Assembly: GCF_048820935.1 (NCBI RefSeq)
Contig: NZ_JBMERD010000012.1
Location: forward strand, 33,688 to 97,687
Source of the DNA: Algicoccus sp048820935
Lineage (GTDB): Bacteria > Pseudomonadota > Gammaproteobacteria > Burkholderiales > Burkholderiaceae_B
Direction: 5' to 3'
DNA: 64,000 nucleotides
Part shown: one piece after another, positions 52,623 through 61,014 of the stretch
How the letters are laid out: each line of letters opens with the position of its first letter
Numbering within the stretch: position 1 is the first letter of the stretch
Notes under the pieces: model-generated
Seen by the model: only the letters and a program-made list of their open reading frames with translations
Database searches by the model: none
Told to the model about the DNA's origin: nothing
Position numbers and translations under genes: made by a program

Positions 52623-53294
52623 ATGCAACAGCCTCGTATCCGCAGCTTTATACACCGCCGTAGTCACATTACACGCGGTCAACAAGAAGCGCTAGACACA
52701 CTCTCAACGCACTGGGTTCTGCCTTACCAAGCAAGCCCCCTTAATCTCGATGAGGTGTTTCAACGTCAAGCACCCACCATCCTAGAGATTGGCTTTGGGA
52801 TGGGTGAAACGACCGCCACAATCGCACAAACCAACCCAGACATCAATTATCTGGGACTGGAAGTGTTTAACGCAGGGGTCGGTGCTTTACTGAACCGCAT
52901 TGATCAAATGGACTTACAAAACATTCGCATCATTCAGCATGATGCAGTGGAAGTGCTCGAACAAATGATCGAGCCTGAGACGCTTGCGGGCGTGCATCTG
53001 TACTTTCCAGACCCTTGGCCTAAAAAACGCCATCACAAACGACGTTTGATTCAACCGCCATTGGTTGCCTTACTGGCCAGTCGCATCAAAGCAGGTGGTT
53101 ACCTGCATTGCGCCACGGACTGGGCACACTATGCCGAGCAAATGCTCGAAGTGCTGTCTGGCGAACCTGCTTTACAAAACACCTGCAAAGGGTTTTGTCC
53201 AAGACCTGAGACCCGTCCATTGACCAAGTTTGAGGCCCGTGGTCTTCGACTGGGTCACGAAGTCTTTGATCTGATCTTCACTAAAAAAGGCTGA
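52623..53294 (+). CDS. trmB: tRNA (guanine-N7-)-methyltransferase
   Basis: This enzyme methylates G46 of tRNA with S-adenosylmethionine. The 223-residue protein starts MQQPRIRSFIHRRSHITRGQ. It has the SAM-binding stretch ILEIGFGMGETTATIA, YLGLEVFNAGVGALLN, and the family signature LYFPDPWPKKRHHKRRLIQP. The C-terminal RPLTKFEARGLRLGHEVFDL is typical. It starts 8 bp after thiS and may be co-transcribed with it. Confidence 0.96.
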   Translation: MQQPRIRSFIHRRSHITRGQQEALDTLSTHWVLPYQASPLNLDEVFQRQAPTILEIGFGMGETTATIAQTNPDINYLGLEVFNAGVGALLNRIDQMDLQNIRIIQHDAVEVLEQMIEPETLAGVHLYFPDPWPKKRHHKRRLIQPPLVALLASRIKAGGYLHCATDWAHYAEQMLEVLSGEPALQNTCKGFCPRPETRPLTKFEARGLRLGHEVFDLIFTKKG

Positions 53295-53309
53295 CAGCCT
53301 GCCTCATTA

Positions 53310-53358
53310 AAACAAAAAGGTCTGATCAGACAGCGTCAAACGCATGTCGGATCAGACC
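53310..53358 (-). terminator. Terminator of ffh
   Basis: GGTCTGATC (53319-53327) and GATCAGACC (53350-53358) form a nine-pair stem, extended inside by GACA/TGTC and GCG/CGC pairs, giving one long hairpin. On the minus strand it is followed by TTTTTGTTTT, so it stops transcription leaving ffh leftward. It lies just past the convergent trmB gene. Confidence 0.82.
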
Positions 53359-53418
53359 CCAAGTCACCTTAAGTTTTTATGCTTATGTGATGATCTAGTC
53401 TGGTTATTAACGTAGTCT

Positions 53419-54831
53419 TTAGCGACCCATACGACCCAGCTTACCCAAAGCCTTCATACCACCCATGGCTCTGAGCATCTTGCCCATGCCGCCTTTTTTC
53501 ATTTGCTTCATCATGGTCTGCATTTGACCAAACTGATTGAGCAAACGGTTCACTTCCTGAACAGTCACCCCTGCACCGGCTGCAATTCGACGTTTGCGCG
53601 AAGCTTTGAGCAACTCAGGTTTGGATCGCTCAAGTGGTGTCATCGAGTTCAAAATGCCTTCGGTACGACGCAACTGCTTTTCTGCTTCACCCCCTTGGAG
53701 CTGGCTGGCCGCTTGCGCAAACTGACCGGGCAACTTGTCGAGCAGACTGCTCATATCACCCATTTTCTTGACCTGACCGAGCTGTTCTCTGAAATCATTC
53801 AGATCGAACTTGTCACCAGTACGCATCTTCGTGGCGAGCTTTTCAGCATCGGCCATGTCAATTTTGTGCTTAGCTTGCTCCACCAGAGAGACGATATCTC
53901 CCATGCCGAGGATTCGTTGAGCCATCCGCTCTGGATAAAAGGCTTCAAATCCATCGAGTTTTTCAGATACCCCGACAAACTTCAGTGGTTTGCCCGTGAC
54001 ATGGCGCACCGACAACGCGGCTCCACCACGTGCATCACCATCGAGTTTTGTGAGCACCACACCGGTGAGTGGCAAGGCATCCCCAAACGCTTTGGCCGTA
54101 TTGACCGCGTCCTGCCCTTGCATGGCGTCCACCACAAACAAGGTTTCAATGGGATTCAAAGCCGCATGCAGCGTTTGAATCTCTGCCATCATGGCTTCAT
54201 CGATCCCTAAGCGACCGGCCGTATCCACAATCAATACATCGATGTGCTGACGCTTGGCGTAATCCAGGGCATTTTTAGCAATGTCCAGAGGTTTTTGTGT
54301 GGTGTCTGAAGGAATCCATTCCACACCCGCTTGCTGCGCGACCGTTTGAAGTTGATCAATGGCGGCTGGACGATACACGTCCGCACTGACCACGGCCACT
54401 TTCTTTTTACCGCTCTTGCGACCATTCTGACTGTGATGACCCGCTGTTAACCAACGCGCAAGCTTTCCGGTCGTGGTGGTTTTACCAGCCCCTTGTAAAC
54501 CCGCCATGAGAATAACTGCAGGCGGTTGGGCGGCCAGATTGAGTTCGCTCGCATGCTCACCCAAGTCACCCCCCATCAAGGCGGTTAATTCTTTATCAAC
54601 CACACCCACCAAAGCCTGTCCGGGGCTTAGGCTCGTGGCGACTTCCTCACCCAGTGATTTTTCTCGGACGCGTTCCACAAATTGCCGTACAACCGGCAGT
54701 GCAACGTCCGCTTCCAACAAAGCCATGCGCACTTCGCGCATCATTTCTTGGGTGTTTGCCTCTGTCAGGCGTGATTGTCCGCGTATCGTTTTAACGACTC
54801 GCGCCATTCTTTCTGTAAGATTCTCTAGCAT
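53419..54831 (-). CDS. ffh: Signal recognition particle protein Ffh
   Basis: This is the protein component of the bacterial signal recognition particle, which brings nascent membrane proteins to FtsY. The 470-residue protein has an N domain (MLENLTERMARVVKTIRGQS), the G domain with P-loop GLQGAGKTTTTGKLA near 107, DTAGRLGIDEAMMAE and TKLDGDARGGAALSV, and a methionine-rich M domain at the end (FGQMQTMMKQMKKGGMGKML). The start at 54831 fits the family; an ATG 17 codons upstream is ignored. Confidence 0.98.
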   Translation of the reverse strand: MLENLTERMARVVKTIRGQSRLTEANTQEMMREVRMALLEADVALPVVRQFVERVREKSLGEEVATSLSPGQALVGVVDKELTALMGGDLGEHASELNLAAQPPAVILMAGLQGAGKTTTTGKLARWLTAGHHSQNGRKSGKKKVAVVSADVYRPAAIDQLQTVAQQAGVEWIPSDTTQKPLDIAKNALDYAKRQHIDVLIVDTAGRLGIDEAMMAEIQTLHAALNPIETLFVVDAMQGQDAVNTAKAFGDALPLTGVVLTKLDGDARGGAALSVRHVTGKPLKFVGVSEKLDGFEAFYPERMAQRILGMGDIVSLVEQAKHKIDMADAEKLATKMRTGDKFDLNDFREQLGQVKKMGDMSSLLDKLPGQFAQAASQLQGGEAEKQLRRTEGILNSMTPLERSKPELLKASRKRRIAAGAGVTVQEVNRLLNQFGQMQTMMKQMKKGGMGKMLRAMGGMKALGKLGRMGR

Positions 54832-54858
54832 GGTGGCAGTTTCGCTTAAACTAAAGGT

Positions 54859-55713
54859 ATGTATAACGGAATTGTATTTCATTCACTGGCAACCCTGACC
54901 TTTATCGGGTTGACCATCGGTCTGTGGCAGGCCTTGCGAACCGGCAGACCCGTCGAGCAGCTTGGGCGCTATACGCGCGCAGGGCTATTGGTTGCGCTCG
55001 CCTTTCAGGGCATTGCCTTGTCACAACAAACATTGGGACCAGGCTTGATCAATCTGAACTGGGCCGTCGCATTGTCTGCGGCCATCTGGTTAGGTCTGAT
55101 CGTGTACTGGATAGAGAGCTTAGTCATCCGTATTGATGGCATCCAACTCATCATGTTACCGCTTGCAGCCCTCTCGTGCCTGCTAGCCAGCATCTTTCAC
55201 ACGACCTCACCGATCATCACCTCGGCCGACTGGTTTATGCGTGGACACTTATTGCTGGCTTTTTCTGCTTACGGGCTCATCACGATTGCTGCAGTACAAG
55301 CCTTGCTGATGGCGGCAACTGACTACCATTTGCACCATCCCATCAGCCGATCTGACCATCCTAACAAATTCATTCGGACTATCGACCGTGTGCTGGATGC
55401 ACAGCCTCCTTTGCTGACGCAAGAACGTTTGCTCTTCAGACTAATCTGGGTTGCATTTGGCGTCTTAACGCTCACAGTCCTTTCCGGCACAGTCATTACC
55501 TACGAACTGACAGGGCAGCTTTTAACTGCCGACCATAAAACAGTCTTTACGCTTCTGTCTTGGATCACCTTCGCCATCCTACTAGCCGGGCGAATCGCGC
55601 GTGGCTGGCGCGGTCGAATTGCCTTACGCTATACACTGGTTGGTTTTGTATTCGTGCTGCTTGCCTATAGTGGCAGTCAGTTTGTTGTTGACGTCATCCT
55701 TCACAAAGTCTGA
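54859..55713 (+). CDS. ypjD: CcsA/YpjD-type inner-membrane protein
   Basis: This 284-residue protein with about eight hydrophobic segments belongs to the cytochrome-c assembly (CcsA/HemX/YpjD) superfamily. Segments include HSLATLTFIGLTIGLWQALR, RGHLLLAFSAYGLITIAAVQ, LIWVAFGVLTLTVLSGTVIT and HKTVFTLLSWITFAILLAGR, with histidines that could bind haem. It is divergent from ffh, the same neighbourhood as E. coli ypjD. Its exact function is not established. Confidence 0.85.
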   Translation: MYNGIVFHSLATLTFIGLTIGLWQALRTGRPVEQLGRYTRAGLLVALAFQGIALSQQTLGPGLINLNWAVALSAAIWLGLIVYWIESLVIRIDGIQLIMLPLAALSCLLASIFHTTSPIITSADWFMRGHLLLAFSAYGLITIAAVQALLMAATDYHLHHPISRSDHPNKFIRTIDRVLDAQPPLLTQERLLFRLIWVAFGVLTLTVLSGTVITYELTGQLLTADHKTVFTLLSWITFAILLAGRIARGWRGRIALRYTLVGFVFVLLAYSGSQFVVDVILHKV

Positions 55714-55715
55714 GC

Positions 55716-55967
55716 ATGGGAAAAATACTATTCTGGGTTGTTGCTATTTTGGCGGGCATGATCGTCATGCGGGTTCTGAATTACCAGAAATCAAAACAGC
55801 GACAATCCACATCTGACCCTCGACGTGAGGCCATTCGCCAACGCGCCGAAGAAATGGTTCCTTGCGCACACTGCGATGTCTATCTGCCTGAATCACAAGC
55901 CTATAAAAAACAGGGTCAGTACTGGTGTAGTCCAGAGCATGCTAAAAAGGGAGCTTCTAGGTCATGA
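55716..55967 (+). CDS. Small membrane-anchored protein with CxxC motif (PP0621-like)
   Basis: This is an 83-residue protein with one N-terminal membrane helix (ILFWVVAILAGMIVMRVL), a charged linker and a short metal-binding-like domain (MVPCAHCDVYLPESQAY...YWCSPEHAKKG). The C-x2-C plus C-x3-H pattern suggests a single zinc site. It fits the PP0621 family seen next to ampD-type genes. It lies 2 bp after ypjD and overlaps ampD by 4 bp. No function is known. Confidence 0.82.
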   Translation: MGKILFWVVAILAGMIVMRVLNYQKSKQRQSTSDPRREAIRQRAEEMVPCAHCDVYLPESQAYKKQGQYWCSPEHAKKGASRS

Positions 55968-56575
55968 TTTCAGAAGAGAATACGAACAGCCCCTGGCATT
56001 TCAACGCACAAGGCTGGCTCGAACTCGCCCCTGAAATCACCCATCGCCCATCTGACAACTTCGATGTGCGCCCAGAGGGTGTTTCCCCAGATCTGCTAGT
56101 TATTCACAACATCAGTCTGCCGCCGGGCGAATTCGGTACAGGCTGCGCTGCGGATCTGTTTTGTAATACGTTGGATTTTACGGCCCACCCTTGGTTTGCC
56201 AATATTGAAGGATTGCGTGTTTCAGCGCATTTTCTCATCGACAGGCAAGGACACGTGACACAGTTTGTTTCCTGCAACGACCGGGCTTGGCACGCTGGAG
56301 TCTCTCAGTTTCAAGAGCGGCAAGCCTGTAACGACTTTTCCATTGGCATTGAGTTAGAAGGCACGGACGAGCTGCCTTATACTGATATCCAGTATCTACA
56401 ATTAGGACGTCTTGCGCAAGCGTTGCGTCGCCACTACCCACTCTCCTCAGTCCAGGGGCACTGTCACATTGCACCCAACCGAAAAACCGACCCCGGCCAA
56501 GCATTTGACTGGGATCGGTTTGGTTTAGAAGCGCAATGGCCGCCAGATCGGCGGCCACCCAAACTTACTGCTTAA
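55964..56575 (+). CDS. ampD: 1,6-anhydro-N-acetylmuramyl-L-alanine amidase AmpD
   Basis: This cytoplasmic zinc amidase recycles peptidoglycan by cleaving anhydro-muropeptides, thereby keeping AmpR-controlled beta-lactamase low. The 203-residue protein has the first ligand histidine in LLVIHNISLPPGEFGTG, then VSAHFLIDRQGHVTQFVSCN, RAWHAGVSQFQERQACNDFS and the last ligands in GHCHIAPNRKTDPGQAFDW. The end overlaps the convergent htpG gene by 11 bp. Confidence 0.96.
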   Translation: MISEENTNSPWHFNAQGWLELAPEITHRPSDNFDVRPEGVSPDLLVIHNISLPPGEFGTGCAADLFCNTLDFTAHPWFANIEGLRVSAHFLIDRQGHVTQFVSCNDRAWHAGVSQFQERQACNDFSIGIELEGTDELPYTDIQYLQLGRLAQALRRHYPLSSVQGHCHIAPNRKTDPGQAFDWDRFGLEAQWPPDRRPPKLTA

Positions 56576-58472
56576 GCAGCAATGAGTTCAAGCGTTGAAC
56601 AAACGCAGCCGGATCTGACAGTTGTGAGCCATCCGCCAAAAGCGCCTGATCCAGTAACAACGCAGCCCACTCATCAAACTGCGCCTCATCAGCCGCTTCG
56701 ATGCGACCAATCAGTGCGTGCTCTGGATTAATCTCCAGAATCGGCACAATCTCAGGGGCTTGCTGGCCTGCAGCTTGAAGCATACGCAGCAAGTGCGGAC
56801 TCATTTCGTTGTCGTCTACCACCACGCAAGCGGGTGAATCGACCAATCGCAACGTGACGCGTACATCTTTAACCTTCTCACCCAAGGACTGCTTCAAGCG
56901 CTCAATCAAGGGTTTCAAGTTTTCTGCGACCTCAGTTTGCTTTTTCTTTTCTTCTTCATCGGCCAGTGCTTCAATGTCCAGACCACCTTTGGCCACTGAC
57001 ACCATGGCTTTGCCATCGAACTCATTCAAGTGACTGAGCATCCACTCGTCAACGCGATCCGTTAACAGCAACACCTCGATGCCTTTCTTGCGGAAAATCT
57101 CTAGGTGTGGGCTGTTTTTAGCGGCTTTGTAGCTTTCTGCGGTGACGTAGTAAATCTTGTCTTGCCCTTCTTTCATACGCTCCACATAATTTTCGAGCGA
57201 CACATTTTGCACATCACTGTCTTGATGGGTTGACGCAAAGCGCAACAACTTCGCAATCCGTTCACGATTGGAGAAATCTTCGCCTGTGCCTTCCTTCAGG
57301 ACCTGACCAAAGGCAGACCAGAACACAGCGTAATCTTCTTGCTTATTCTCAGCCAGATCCTCCAAAAGACTCAAGATACGTCTGGCTGATCCGTCACGGA
57401 TCGAGCGCACATCGCGGCTTTCTTGCAAGATTTCACGCGAAACATTCAGCGGCAAATCGGATGAATCGATCACACCTTTCACAAAACGCAAATAACCTGG
57501 CAGCAGTTGCTCGGCATCATCCATGATGAACACACGTTTGATATAGAGCTTCACACCACGCTTTGCATCACGGTCATACAAGTCAAATGGCGCATGTTTG
57601 GGGATATACAGTAATTGTGTATATTCCGTGCGACCTTCCACTCGGTTGTGCGTCCAAGCCAATGGATCTTCAAAATCGTGCGAAATGTGCTTATAAAACT
57701 CGATGTACTGCTCATCAGTAATGTCATTGCGTGCACGTGTCCACAAGGCGCTAGCTTGGTTAATGGACTCCCACTCACCCGTACGCTTCATTTCCGATGT
57801 TTCTTGATCCCACTCTTCTTTGGGCATCTGTACCGGCAAGGAAATGTGATCTGAGTAGCGTTGCAGGACTTCACGCAACTTCCAACCATTGAGGAAATCA
57901 TCTTCATCAGCACGCAGATGCAGGGTGATCTCTGTCCCCCGATCTTCTTTGACGTCATTCTCAATGGTGAATTCACCTTCACCGTCCGAGATCCATTTAA
58001 CGGCCTCATCAGCAGACAAACCTGCACGACGGCTACGGACCGTGACTTTATCTGCCACGATAAATGATGCGTAAAAACCAACACCAAACTGTCCAATCAG
58101 TTGGGAGTCTTTTTGTTTATCGCCCGTTAGTTTCGAGAAAAACTCGCGTGTTCCGGAGCGGGCAATGGTACCCAAGTTCTCAATGATTTCGTCACGAGAC
58201 ATCCCGATCCCGTTATCACTGACCGTAATCGTGCGGGCTTTTGAATCGAAATCAATCCGAACTTTCAGCTCAGGATCTTTCTCTAAAAGTGCGGGCGCAT
58301 CAATCGCTTCAAACCGCAATTTGTCGCAAGCATCCGATGCGTTTGAAATCAACTCGCGCAAGAAAATTTCTTTGTTGCTGTAAAGCGAGTGAATCATCAG
58401 GTGCAGTAGTTCCTTCACCTCAGCCTGAAATCCCATCGTTTGGGCAGCAGACGACTTAGTACTCTCTGTCAT
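56565..58472 (-). CDS. htpG: Molecular chaperone HtpG (Hsp90)
   Basis: This ATP-dependent chaperone of 635 residues has the N-terminal GHKL ATPase domain with NKEIFLRELISNASDACDKL (about 34-53), VSDNGIGMSRDEIIENLGTI and GQFGVGFYASFIV. The middle domain includes YLRFVKGVIDSSDLPLNVSR. The C-terminal dimerisation domain is present (VDSPACVVVDDNEMSPHLLR). A sigma-32-like promoter lies about 95-120 bp upstream and the leader holds a hairpin. Confidence 0.98.
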   Translation of the reverse strand: MTESTKSSAAQTMGFQAEVKELLHLMIHSLYSNKEIFLRELISNASDACDKLRFEAIDAPALLEKDPELKVRIDFDSKARTITVSDNGIGMSRDEIIENLGTIARSGTREFFSKLTGDKQKDSQLIGQFGVGFYASFIVADKVTVRSRRAGLSADEAVKWISDGEGEFTIENDVKEDRGTEITLHLRADEDDFLNGWKLREVLQRYSDHISLPVQMPKEEWDQETSEMKRTGEWESINQASALWTRARNDITDEQYIEFYKHISHDFEDPLAWTHNRVEGRTEYTQLLYIPKHAPFDLYDRDAKRGVKLYIKRVFIMDDAEQLLPGYLRFVKGVIDSSDLPLNVSREILQESRDVRSIRDGSARRILSLLEDLAENKQEDYAVFWSAFGQVLKEGTGEDFSNRERIAKLLRFASTHQDSDVQNVSLENYVERMKEGQDKIYYVTAESYKAAKNSPHLEIFRKKGIEVLLLTDRVDEWMLSHLNEFDGKAMVSVAKGGLDIEALADEEEKKKQTEVAENLKPLIERLKQSLGEKVKDVRVTLRLVDSPACVVVDDNEMSPHLLRMLQAAGQQAPEIVPILEINPEHALIGRIEAADEAQFDEWAALLLDQALLADGSQLSDPAAFVQRLNSLLLKQ

Positions 58473-58526
58473 GAATATTTACCTGTTCAGTTGCAATATA
58501 AAACACGTCGTTCAAAGACCTGTGGA

Positions 58527-58550
58527 GTCTGGCACACAGAGGTGCCAGAC
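58527..58550 (-). promoter_or_regulatory. Hairpin in the htpG leader
   Basis: GTCTGGCAC and GTGCCAGAC form a perfect nine-pair stem around a six-base loop. It lies within the predicted first 35 bases of the htpG transcript, some 55 bases before the start codon. It could protect the 5' end of the message. It does not cover the ribosome site, so it is unlikely to be a classical thermosensor. Confidence 0.5.
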
Positions 58551-58564
58551 CCTCGATCTCTGAC

Positions 58565-58592
58565 AGATGGGGACAAAACACCCAGATTCAAG
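58565..58592 (-). promoter_or_regulatory. Sigma-32 heat-shock promoter of htpG
   Basis: On the minus strand CTTGAAT (58586-58592) and CCCCATCT (58565-58572) are separated by 13 bp, an almost perfect match to the RpoH consensus. Transcription would start near 58557, giving an htpG leader of about 85 bases. Confidence 0.85.
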
Positions 58593-58668
58593 GGTGTCTC
58601 AATGAAACGCATCAAAAAAACCATCAAAGTGCTCATCAAAAACAACAAATGCACCTTGAGTCGATGGT

Positions 58669-59445
58669 TTACAGCAAGAAAGACTTCAGAATTTGCGCAT
58701 AACCCTGCGGATCTTGACTCATCGGCAAATGGGCCAGTGGCATTTCAACCAATTCTGCGTCCGGAATCTGATTAAACAGAAATTCACCCAAAGCTGGTGG
58801 CGCAGACAAGTCGTACGTACTGTTAATGATCAACGTTGGCGCTTGAATACGCACCACATCCTCTCGCTGATCCATCGCCCGAATCGCAGCACAGCAAGCT
58901 AAGTACCCATCAGGGTCACACTGACGAAACACTTCACGTAGTGTGTGGTAAAGCGGTGAGGCTGCTTCAATAAAGTCTGCTGTAAAAAAACGCTCTAGCG
59001 CAATATCAACAATGGGCTCAATGGATTCCGTTTCACGAATAAGCTTGACCCGTAAATCCAAGGATTCAGTCGGCATCTTGGCGCCGGTGTTGGACAACAC
59101 CAGACGCTCAACTCGTTCAGACGCATGAACACCCAACCACATGCCCATCATGCCGCCAATGGACACACCAGCGACATGCGCTTTATGCCAACCTGCGGCA
59201 TCCATCACCGCTAAAACATCTCGACTCAGATCAGCCATGTCACACACATCACCGACATTCGTCGATCCGCCATGGCCCCGTTTATCCATACGCAGAACAT
59301 AGAAATCGTCTAACAAATGTGCGACGACAGGCTCCCATAGGGATTGATCGGTGCCTAGCGAATTGAGCAATACTAAAGGAACTTTGGCAGGATCGCCATC
59401 CGTACGCCAATACAGGACTCGATCACCCAGATTTAATACAGCCAT
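58669..59445 (-). CDS. Alpha/beta hydrolase, 3-oxoadipate enol-lactonase-like
   Basis: This is a 258-residue alpha/beta hydrolase close in pattern to PcaD, which hydrolyses 3-oxoadipate enol-lactone in aromatic degradation. It has VPLVLLNSLGTDQSLWEPVV (oxyanion region), DKRGHGGS, the nucleophile serine in AGVSIGGMMGMWLG (about 92-105) and the histidine in PLAHLPMSQDP near the end. The start at 59445 has GGAGG six bases upstream. No other pca genes adjoin, so pathway assignment is tentative. Confidence 0.82.
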   Translation of the reverse strand: MAVLNLGDRVLYWRTDGDPAKVPLVLLNSLGTDQSLWEPVVAHLLDDFYVLRMDKRGHGGSTNVGDVCDMADLSRDVLAVMDAAGWHKAHVAGVSIGGMMGMWLGVHASERVERLVLSNTGAKMPTESLDLRVKLIRETESIEPIVDIALERFFTADFIEAASPLYHTLREVFRQCDPDGYLACCAAIRAMDQREDVVRIQAPTLIINSTYDLSAPPALGEFLFNQIPDAELVEMPLAHLPMSQDPQGYAQILKSFLL

Positions 59446-59558
59446 CAATCGCCTCCACTGATCACGCCATCAACATTCATCTAGACCTGCAGGATACGGC
59501 TACCCGGCATGCGAAGCACACATCTCATTATCTAAAGTAGCCGCTATCTACAAACGTT

Positions 59559-60374
59559 TTAATTTTCTGGCTTCAGAACCGCCAAGTTATGATAACCACG
59601 GCGATGCAATTCACGAACTTCAGACGCTGCGGTCGAATCGTCTTCACCTGGCCAATCAATCAGCACGATTCGATCTGTGGTTTTAAGACCCGCACCCCCC
59701 ACCGCCCATGCCATATTGCCCAAAGTAAATGACAACACACTCAAAGGCTCACCGTCTGCCTGCATAGCATCGAGCTCAGCCTGTGTCACCCAAGGAGCAA
59801 ACGTCATCGGTTTGGCCATAAAACGTTTAAATTGCCCACCTGTTTCGGACTCAAACCCGATACGACCCACTAATGTGTCTAAAGCGTTACCGTACAAATG
59901 CAAATGCAGCGCATCACTACCTTGTTCGACCGCGATCGTGTGAAACTCATCAGCACCCAACGTCACACTTTGGCCTGGACCCACGTCCACCGCTTCCAAA
60001 AAGCGAATCTTGCCGGTATTGGTTTCGTTGTCGCGCTCTAAGCACTCAAAAAACTGGTTGCGCTCAACGCCATGCACGCCAGCAATCACAGCCCAGGTTG
60101 TGTGATCATGCGGTGGCTGATATTTTCCGCTGGCGCCCGCAGAGGCATACAAGGACAGACTGCGATCAGGTGCCACATACAGTTCATAGAGACCACCTGA
60201 TGCACCAGGTCTGGGCTTGAAGTTTTCGCTTGGAAACAATTCTGTTTTTTTAGCGAGCTCAGCCAGAATCGGCTGAATTTTCTGTCGAGTCTCTTTCAAA
60301 TGAAGCTCTGGTCCCAACGCTTTAATCTGGTTAATTGTCTCCATCACCGCATCATGACGTGCCTGAATGCCCAC
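59559..60374 (-). CDS. Cupin protein of cysteine dioxygenase type with C-terminal extension
   Basis: This is a 271-residue protein. The central cupin carries PPHDHTTWAVIAGVHGVERN (metal-binding HDH plus the downstream glutamate) and DEFHTIAVEQ with the second histidine, the pattern of CDO-like thiol dioxygenases. The N-terminus is helical. The final 60-70 residues (DRIVLIDWPGEDDSTAASEV, RELHRRGYHNLAVLKPEN) resemble the end of a rhodanese-like fold without a visible active-site cysteine. It probably oxidises a small thiol; the substrate is unknown. It is the last core gene before tRNA-Leu. Confidence 0.72.
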   Translation of the reverse strand: MGIQARHDAVMETINQIKALGPELHLKETRQKIQPILAELAKKTELFPSENFKPRPGASGGLYELYVAPDRSLSLYASAGASGKYQPPHDHTTWAVIAGVHGVERNQFFECLERDNETNTGKIRFLEAVDVGPGQSVTLGADEFHTIAVEQGSDALHLHLYGNALDTLVGRIGFESETGGQFKRFMAKPMTFAPWVTQAELDAMQADGEPLSVLSFTLGNMAWAVGGAGLKTTDRIVLIDWPGEDDSTAASEVRELHRRGYHNLAVLKPEN

Positions 60375-60490
60375 GATTTTCTCCTTGAAATATTAGTTAC
60401 ATTCAGTCTAACGCACCGAAAGTGCGATTGGTCAGCAAAAATTAAAAAAATAGTCTATACTTCTGTTCTGCATCAAACCTAACCTCCAAA

Positions 60491-60575
60491 GCCCGGGTGG
60501 TGAAATTGGTAGACGCAGGGGACTCAAAATCCCCCGCCGCGAGGCGTGCCGGTTCGATTCCGGCCCCGGGCACCA
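60491..60575 (+). tRNA. tRNA-Leu (anticodon CAA)
   Basis: An 85-nt type II tRNA is seen: acceptor GCCCGGG pairs with CCCGGGC, the anticodon arm GGGGA-CTCAAAA-TCCCC gives CAA, a long variable arm (CGCCGCGAGGCG) follows, then the T-loop GGTTCGATTCC, and CCA is encoded. DNA immediately downstream is accessory, so it may be an island attachment site. Confidence 0.95.
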
Positions 60576-60984
60576 TAAAAAAATCAAACACTTACAGCAT
60601 CTCGCTGGTCCAGCCTCGATCCCAACAAAATCTCTGGTCCGGTTTGGGTCCGGTTTGAAGGGCAAGCACTTTTAAGCATCGGGACCAACAGGACCCAGTC
60701 GCCTTTAGATCGATCTCATTTTGATTGGCGCGGTTGGTGAACCAATGTACGACCATCGATCCCGGAATGCCCGCTCACGATCGACCGGAATAGCCAGAGA
60801 ACCTGATTGATACGGCAGAACAGGTGTGCAAAGCCAAGACGATTAGATCTAATCTTTATTATTACCCTTTAGGTTATATTCAAGACGATATTTAATCATT
60901 CGTGCATGACCAGGGCCACAAAGATGGCAGCTCATTTTTATGTTTCGACGACCATGAGATTAGATTACGTGTTATTTTTAACTT
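60576..60984. other. Gene-free stretch between tRNA-Leu and abiE genes
   Basis: No credible gene is seen in these roughly 400 bases. The first part contains a near-duplicate (GGTCCGGTTTGGGTCCGGTTTGA as two copies of a 10-11 base unit). The second half becomes AT-rich, as in a promoter region for abiEi, and holds the GATTAGAT-type repeats listed separately. It may be remnant island DNA from an integration beside the tRNA. Confidence 0.5.
60841..60854. promoter_or_regulatory. Perfect palindrome upstream of abiEi
   Basis: GATTAGATCTAATC is a perfect 14-bp palindrome about 130 bp before the abiEi start. Its half-site GATTAGAT is the same sequence that forms the inverted repeat around the start codon, so the same protein may bind both. 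Confidence 0.5.
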
Positions 60985-61014
60985 ATGGGAAGAAATTCAC
61001 GATACAATCTAATC
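60958..61014. promoter_or_regulatory. Inverted repeat spanning the abiEi start
   Basis: GATTAGATT (60958-60966) and AATCTAATC (61006-61014) are perfect inverted repeats of 9 bp, 39 bp apart, with the abiEi ATG (60985) between them. AbiEi antitoxins studied elsewhere repress their own promoter by binding inverted repeats, so this pair is a likely operator. No ribosome site is visible before the ATG. Confidence 0.55.

Noticed and set aside
58527..58550. RNA thermometer for htpG
   Set aside because: The hairpin does not sequester the ribosome site or start codon, which lie some 55 bases downstream.
60432..60665. Minus-strand frame of 77 codons across tRNA-Leu
   Set aside because: It is the antisense of the tRNA gene (the GPESNRH-type reading is a well-known artefact over tRNA genes).
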